Assembly (NCBI RefSeq): GCF_026239555.1
Contig: NZ_JAPIVP010000008.1
Coordinates: 62,001-126,000 of the forward strand
Source: Pedobacter sp. PF22-3
GTDB lineage: Bacteria; Bacteroidota; Bacteroidia; Sphingobacteriales; Sphingobacteriaceae
DNA length: 64,000 bases
Direction of reading: 5' to 3'
Made by a program: the position numbers and the translations under genes. The notes beneath the pieces were generated by a model. The model had not been told where the DNA came from, searched no databases, and worked only from the letters and a program-made list of their open reading frames with translations. Positions 59,903 to 64,000 of the stretch are shown one piece after another (within the stretch, counting starts at the first letter, position 1; each line of letters opens with the position of its first letter).

Positions 59903-61030
59903 TTATTTTTTAGCAGCAGGATCATAAATGGCTACTGCCACCCGGCTATCGGCACAGCCGTAGTATAAAAACCATTTCTTTTTGAAATACACCAACCCTT
60001 CGATAAAAACGGTTCCTGACGGATATTGGCCGCTTTTTTCAAAAGGTGCAGTAGGTACGAAAAAGGGTTGATCAAGTCGCGCTATCACTTTTGAGGGGTT
60101 TTTCAGATCGAACAATACCTGCCCGGCCGAATAGGTATTGGCTACATAATTAGTATCCCTTTCGGCATCACTTCTGTTTTTACCGTTGTATAAAACTAAA
60201 ATACCTTTATTGGTAACAATTGCTGGTGGACCGCATTCGGTGAGGTCACTATCAAAATATTTTTTTCGGGGTTTCACAATTAAATCCAGATCACCTGCTG
60301 GGTTTAAAGCCGGTTCCCAATTGATGAGATCAACAGAAGTCGCAATATTCATGAAACGTTCGCCCCAATACATCATGTATTTACCGTTTATTTTGGCAAT
60401 GATCTGTTTACCGTTTTCTAACTTGGTAACAATTGAACCAGATTTGCATTTGAGATCCTTGAATTTACCATGATAGGCTTTACTGAATACAGGGCCATGT
60501 TTAGTCCAGTGTTTCAAATCTTGTGAAGTAGCTACAGCCAAACGGAATATATTGCGGTTCCATTGGGTATACAACATTACATATAAACCCTCTGCAGTAA
60601 CAGCAATGCGAGGGTCTTCGCAACCGCCCGGCCATTCGTTTACTTTCTGTCCATCCTCATCCGGATAGAGTACTGGCTCAGGACTACGTTTCATTTTAAT
60701 ACCATCACTGCTTTCCGCAATCCCTATTCTGGAAGTGCGCATTCCGATTCCAGTGCCAGAGCGATCTTCACTGCGATATAGTACATAAATCTTATTTTTG
60801 TATACTGCAGCGGCTGGATTAAACACATCGCCGGCCTCCCAGGCTATTTTTTGCTTAATTATAGGATCCATGAAAACACTTTCTATTTTTGGCGAAATAA
60901 TAGGATTTACATTTTCTGGTCGGATAAACTGTCCTAATGCCCACTCAGGTAATAGACCCTGGGCATTCGTTGCAACGGCTATGGGAAGAAAAATTACAAT
61001 TAAGAATAGGCGTAAAGTGGTTCTGTTCAT
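59903..61030 (-). CDS. GH130-family glycoside phosphorylase/mannosidase-like protein, secreted
   Basis: A 375-residue protein with a signal peptide ending ATNAQG. It has a five-bladed beta-propeller pattern: FNPAAAVYKNKIYVLYRSED, GGCEDPRI (the GH130 GCEDPR signature with its acidic residue), MMYWGERF and CGPPAIVTNKGILVLYNGK. The family includes beta-mannoside phosphorylases and mannosidases. The signal peptide points to action in the periplasm, where a phosphorylase would be unusual, so a hydrolase is more likely; this is inference. Confidence 0.85.
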   Translation of the reverse strand: MNRTTLRLFLIVIFLPIAVATNAQGLLPEWALGQFIRPENVNPIISPKIESVFMDPIIKQKIAWEAGDVFNPAAAVYKNKIYVLYRSEDRSGTGIGMRTSRIGIAESSDGIKMKRSPEPVLYPDEDGQKVNEWPGGCEDPRIAVTAEGLYVMLYTQWNRNIFRLAVATSQDLKHWTKHGPVFSKAYHGKFKDLKCKSGSIVTKLENGKQIIAKINGKYMMYWGERFMNIATSVDLINWEPALNPAGDLDLIVKPRKKYFDSDLTECGPPAIVTNKGILVLYNGKNRSDAERDTNYVANTYSAGQVLFDLKNPSKVIARLDQPFFVPTAPFEKSGQYPSGTVFIEGLVYFKKKWFLYYGCADSRVAVAIYDPAAKK

Positions 61031-61155
61031 AAAACTAAAATACTAATTAATCTGCTAAGGTGGTAATGTTATAAATACCCATTCACTCAGATAAAAAATT
61101 ACAGTAAGTATTTAGTTATTCAAATACGAACATTCTTCATTATAGTTAAAATTGA

Positions 61156-61163
61156 TATATTTG
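61156..61163 (+). promoter_or_regulatory. -7 promoter box of oxyR
   Basis: TATATTTG, 24 bp before the ATG. A sequence ATAG-N7-TGAT just upstream is a weak match to an OxyR half-site and might allow autoregulation. Confidence 0.45.
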
Positions 61164-61187
61164 TTATCATCAATAAATTTCACCTAT

Positions 61188-62120
61188 ATGACCTTAGTTC
61201 AGCTCGAATATATTGTTGCCGTAGATACTTATAGAAGTTTCGTAACTGCTGCCGAAAAGTGTTTTGTAACCCAGCCGACCTTAAGTATGCAGGTGCAAAA
61301 ATTGGAGGAATTAATTAGCGTTAAAATTTTCGACAGGAGCAAACAGCCTGTAAGTCCGACAGAAATTGGTGCGCAGATTATTGCGCAGGCCAGAATCATC
61401 TTACAAGAAAGCGGCAAAATTAAAGAGCTGATCAGCAGTCAGCAGCAGGATGTAATGGGCGAACTGAAAATTGGGGTGATCCCTACTATCGCACCATATT
61501 TACTACCCGAGGTGATTTCGGCCATGCTGGATAAATACCCGGAATTAAAACTTTTAATTTGGGAATATACCACCGAAGACATTATTCATCACCTCAAAAC
61601 CGGTGTACTCGATTGCGGTATTTTAGCTACGCCACTTACCGACCCTAACATTACGGAGATCCCGTTATATTATGAAAACTTTGTAAGCTACATCAGCAAA
61701 AACAGTAAGCTTTATAAAAAGAAGGCCGTTGATGCTGAAGACCTGAACGACGAAAATATCTGGCTCTTAAATGAAGGTCATTGCATGCGCAATCAGGTAT
61801 TGAACATTTGCCGTTCTACCAAAAATAATAGATTACAGGGATTAGAGTATAATACCGGTAGCGTAGAAACCCTGGTGCGTATGGTTGATTTAAACGGTGG
61901 TGCTACCTTATTGCCGGAACTGGCCATAGCTGAACTTAACGCTAAACAATCCAGCAAAATACGCCACTTCAAATCGCCTGAGCCTGTGCGCGAGATTAGT
62001 TTGGTTACACACAAAAACTTTATTAAAAAGCGGATGCTTAATGCTTTAAAAGATGAGATTTTAGCGATTATACCGAAAACAATGAAGCAGAAAAAGAAAA
62101 AAGATGTTGTGGGGATTTAG
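61188..62120 (+). CDS. oxyR: OxyR-type LysR-family regulator
   Basis: A 310-residue LysR regulator. The N-terminal wHTH covers the first 60 residues (SFVTAAEKCFVTQPTLSMQVQKLEE). The peroxide-sensing pair is conserved: GHCMRNQVLNIC places Cys199 and Cys208 nine residues apart, exactly as in E. coli OxyR. It should activate peroxide-defence genes on disulfide formation. ATG 61188 is used; an in-frame upstream start at 61152 lies before the promoter box. A superoxide dismutase is encoded about 0.8 kb downstream on the other strand. Confidence 0.93.
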   Translation: MTLVQLEYIVAVDTYRSFVTAAEKCFVTQPTLSMQVQKLEELISVKIFDRSKQPVSPTEIGAQIIAQARIILQESGKIKELISSQQQDVMGELKIGVIPTIAPYLLPEVISAMLDKYPELKLLIWEYTTEDIIHHLKTGVLDCGILATPLTDPNITEIPLYYENFVSYISKNSKLYKKKAVDAEDLNDENIWLLNEGHCMRNQVLNICRSTKNNRLQGLEYNTGSVETLVRMVDLNGGATLLPELAIAELNAKQSSKIRHFKSPEPVREISLVTHKNFIKKRMLNALKDEILAIIPKTMKQKKKKDVVGI

Positions 62121-62185
62121 ATTGTATGGCTAAGTCTAAAGGGGAATTGAGCAAGGCAGGCATTGGATGACTTTACCCACGCAAT

Positions 62186-62250
62186 CGTCATGCTGAATTC
62201 ATTTCAGCATCTATCACACTATAAGACCCTGAAATAAATTCAGTGTGACG
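62186..62250. repeat. Palindromic intergenic element, TGCTGAATTC type
   Basis: CGTCATGCTGAATTCATTTC on one side and an inverted GAAATAAATTCAGTGTGACG on the other, 65 bp. It is the same class as the element at 56979-57057. Confidence 0.8.
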
Positions 62251-62396
62251 CCTCAAGTAAAGATATGATCAATAATAGAGAATTTCAGGATCTCAGAAGC
62301 CTACCCTTTGTCTTTACTCACAAGATCTGCACGCGTAAGCCCTGTTTCAGCAAGATTTTTATCTGCTAAAAAGATCAGAATGATTAATAAAAAATA

Positions 62397-62858
62397 CTAC
62401 TGATTTTGTTTTTCTACCGGAGGTGCAGATAATAATCCTTTAATATCACTTTCCACTTCTTCTTCTTCGCCCTTTTTCTTTTTCTTGTTCTTAGATTTTA
62501 AGCCTTTGCCACTTAAACGCTCCTCAATAATTTTATCATATTCGGTTTGTTGCTCTGGCCTTAAAACATTGCGGATATTTTTTGAAGTTTCGTTCTGAAG
62601 TTTATAAAATTTATCTACGTCATCCTCGCGTGAGTTACCTGCCTGCTGCCTTTTAATTAAATCAGCCTGTTCTTTAGCCTGGTTATAAGTAAAGCTGTAG
62701 ATGACACTTTTTTGTGTCCCGTTAAGTTTTAATCGCTTCTCCAGGTCATCTACATTCTTCTGTGCAATTTCTGCTGGGGTAGGTACTTTATTCTGTTGTG
62801 CACGCACTAATACATTTACACCAACAATAATTAAAAATAAGATTACAAGCCTTTTCAT
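62397..62858 (-). CDS. Secreted helical protein of unknown function
   Basis: A 153-residue protein with a signal peptide (LVILFLIIVGVNVLVRAQ). The mature part is helical and charged (KNVDDLEKRLKLNGTQKSVIYSF, EQADLIKRQQAGNSREDDVDKF), followed by VLRPEQQTEYDKIIEERLSG, reminiscent of Spy/CpxP-like periplasmic helical proteins with a conserved LxxEQ-type motif. A run of Lys/Glu (KSKNKKKKKGEEEE) and a Pro-rich tail end the chain. It may be a periplasmic chaperone-like protein; this is only by resemblance. Confidence 0.65.
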   Translation of the reverse strand: MKRLVILFLIIVGVNVLVRAQQNKVPTPAEIAQKNVDDLEKRLKLNGTQKSVIYSFTYNQAKEQADLIKRQQAGNSREDDVDKFYKLQNETSKNIRNVLRPEQQTEYDKIIEERLSGKGLKSKNKKKKKGEEEEVESDIKGLLSAPPVEKQNQ

Positions 62859-62904
62859 TCCGAATATTTTATATGCGAAGTTACTTAATTATCTTAAAAC
62901 AAGA

Positions 62905-62928
62905 AAGTCCCGGTTTACACCGGGACTT
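62905..62928 (-). terminator. Terminator of the superoxide dismutase gene
   Basis: AAGTCCCGGT (62905-62914) and ACCGGGACTT (62919-62928), a perfect 10-bp stem, with a T-containing flank (CTTGTTTTAAG) on the minus strand, 27 bp past the stop codon. Confidence 0.8.
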
Positions 62929-62954
62929 CTCTTAAATTTTATAGAATGTTTAGC

Positions 62955-63563
62955 TTACAAAGCTTTTTTGTAAAGTTCTGCAACTGCATCCCAGTTAATT
63001 ACATTCCAAATTGCCGCTAAATAATCAGGGCGTTTGTTTTGGTATTTTAAGTAATAAGCGTGTTCCCAAACATCGATACCTAAAATTGGTGTTCCTTTTA
63101 CTTCAGCAACATCCATTAACGGATTATCTTGGTTTGGAGTAGAAGAAACCTGAAGTTTTTTATCAGCACCAACTGATAACCAAGCCCAGCCAGAACCAAA
63201 GCGGGTAGCACCAGCTTCCTGTAATTTAGTTTTAAGATCAGCAAACGAACCAAAAGTTTCATTAATTGCTTTAGCTAAATCGCCAGTTGGCTCACCACCT
63301 TTATTTGGACCTAAAATGTTCCAGAATAAAGAGTGATTATAGTGGCCACCACCATTATTTCTAACAGCAGCAGGAAATTTTGAAATGTGTTTTACAATTT
63401 CTTCAATGCTTGAATTTGCCTCTGGCTTACCTTCTAACGCTTTATTTAGGTTGGTAACATAAGCCTGGTGGTGTTTATCATGGTGAATCTCCATGGTAGT
63501 TTTATCAATATGCGGTTCTAATGCATCGGTTGCGTAGTGTAACGCAGGTAATTCAAAAGCCAT
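62955..63563 (-). CDS. sodA: Superoxide dismutase, Mn/Fe family (Mn-type residues)
   Basis: A 202-residue SOD. The four metal ligands are in place: His in [10 protein letters not shown], His in [11 protein letters not shown], and the Asp and His in [19 protein letters not shown]. The GGGHYNHS and PNQDNPLMD segments (with the Gln preceding Asp) fit the Mn-type rather than the Fe-type pattern. It should be cytoplasmic, converting superoxide to peroxide. It is monocistronic with a -7 box 39 bp upstream and a terminator downstream. Confidence 0.95.
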   Translation of the reverse strand: MAFELPALHYATDALEPHIDKTTMEIHHDKHHQAYVTNLNKALEGKPEANSSIEEIVKHISKFPAAVRNNGGGHYNHSLFWNILGPNKGGEPTGDLAKAINETFGSFADLKTKLQEAGATRFGSGWAWLSVGADKKLQVSSTPNQDNPLMDVAEVKGTPILGIDVWEHAYYLKYQNKRPDYLAAIWNVINWDAVAELYKKAL

Positions 63564-63602
63564 AATGTTTTATGTTTTAAGATTTAAAAATGTTTCTTGT
63601 AG

Positions 63603-63610
63603 CAAATATA
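63603..63610 (-). promoter_or_regulatory. -7 promoter box of sodA
   Basis: Minus-strand TATATTTG, 39 bp before the ATG. No -33 TTTG is obvious at the usual spacing. Confidence 0.5.
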
Positions 63611-63710
63611 ACATTAGAACGTTAAGATTTGTTCATGTTATTATCATCAAATCATTTTCCGGGTTAATGTTGTAATGTTAAAGGTTTTAATGTTGGAAGG
63701 TTTTAAGAAA

Positions 63711-64000
63711 AATTACCATCGTCCCGATTTGCAATCCGGGATGCATGAGAAAGGCGATTGTATCGCCATCTATATCTAAAACGCATACAAATACAAATCT
63801 CACTAAGAGGCTATCTCATAAAATTGTCGTTCACGTTAAGCCTGTCAAAACGGCCTTGTAAGACATTTAAAATAGGTCCTTTAATAAGCTACCATTGACA
63901 TTATTTTGCAACTATTTATTAATGAACGACTTGTGAAACCTATGCAATTCCGCATAGCTAGGCCGTAGCACCGCATCTCCGTTCCGCTTAAATCCGGCCT
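63711..64000. other. Non-coding repeat-rich DNA at the right edge
   Basis: The last 300 bp hold no gene. Two small hairpins are visible at about 63722-63742 (TCCCGATTT...AATCCGGGA) and 63753-63767 (GGCGATTGTATCGCC). Around 63823-63852 a stretch reading GTCGTTCACGTTAAGCCTGTC looks like a decayed CGTCAY element, and the final bases CCGCTTAAATCCGG recall the CCGCTTAATCGGG of the 310-bp unit but are too short to assign. Confidence 0.4.

Noticed and set aside
61139..61160. A strong OxyR binding site upstream of oxyR
   Set aside because: Only one half of the ATAG-N7-CTAT pattern is present; the other half is TGAT, so it is kept as a weak note within the promoter entry.
63813..63830. GAGGCTATCTCATAAAA as an insertion-sequence end
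   Set aside because: It resembles ends of some IS elements, but there is no transposase and no matching inverted copy in the window, so it may be chance or a decayed remnant.
1..64000. tRNA, rRNA, riboswitch, prophage or transposase genes
   Set aside because: I looked for T-loop signatures, conserved rRNA stretches and transposase or integrase motifs on both strands and found none I could support.

Overview
The window is about 64 kb of AT-rich chromosome from a Bacteroidota bacterium, most likely a Sphingobacteriaceae member close to Pedobacter. The reasons are the gene families (DUF4834, DUF4476, DUF6702, GbsR/DCC/TIGR01777, a type IX secretion C-terminal domain, a cyanophycin module, PdhA-PdhC without an adjacent E1-beta), many secreted lipoproteins and peptidases, and repeated matches to the Bacteroidota -7 promoter box TAnnTTTG close to start codons. 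This is ordinary housekeeping and accessory chromosome. I see no prophage, transposase, integrase, CRISPR array, rRNA or tRNA gene.

Layout. 1-4000: the end of an alginate-lyase-family protein, a GbsR/MarR regulator with a palindrome in its own promoter, and a DCC-TIGR01777-SRPBCC gene set. 4000-10800: DUF4834, YwbE, uvrB, then a HupE/UreJ-M1 peptidase operon divergent from a DUF6702 protein. 10900-13320: a DUF7033 protein, upp and a short low-molecular-weight phosphatase. 13351-14105: a non-coding tandem array of a 310-bp unit (two full copies and part of a third), the most unusual object here. 14190-26800: HAD nucleotidase, DUF4476, DinB, a lipoprotein with His/Cys repeats, and a surface-polysaccharide/secretion stretch (flippase, FkbM methyltransferase, a 1365-residue SBBP/T9SS protein, an M57 protease, a SAM methyltransferase, a glycosyltransferase). 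27546-32980: cyanophycin synthetase divergent from cyanophycinase and isoaspartyl peptidase, an apparently complete nitrogen-storage cycle, plus a TPR protein. 33228-41441: envelope proteins and peptidases (S41, SPFH, M13, CapA, NlpC/P60). 41937-50720: PDH E1-alpha and E2, DUF885, cupin, serine hydrolase, YbaB, UPF0173. 50908-63563: polA, CPBP protease, tag, Atl-like protein, trmB, fcl, GH130, OxyR and a Mn-type superoxide dismutase.

Between the genes lie three kinds of repeated non-coding DNA: the 310-bp array; at least nine short palindromic elements with different cores but mostly shared CGTCAY...RTGACG ends; and five degenerate tracts with a strict 7-bp period, each starting 2-20 bp after a stop codon. 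Functional calls rest on motif recognition by eye; no database search or folding program was run.
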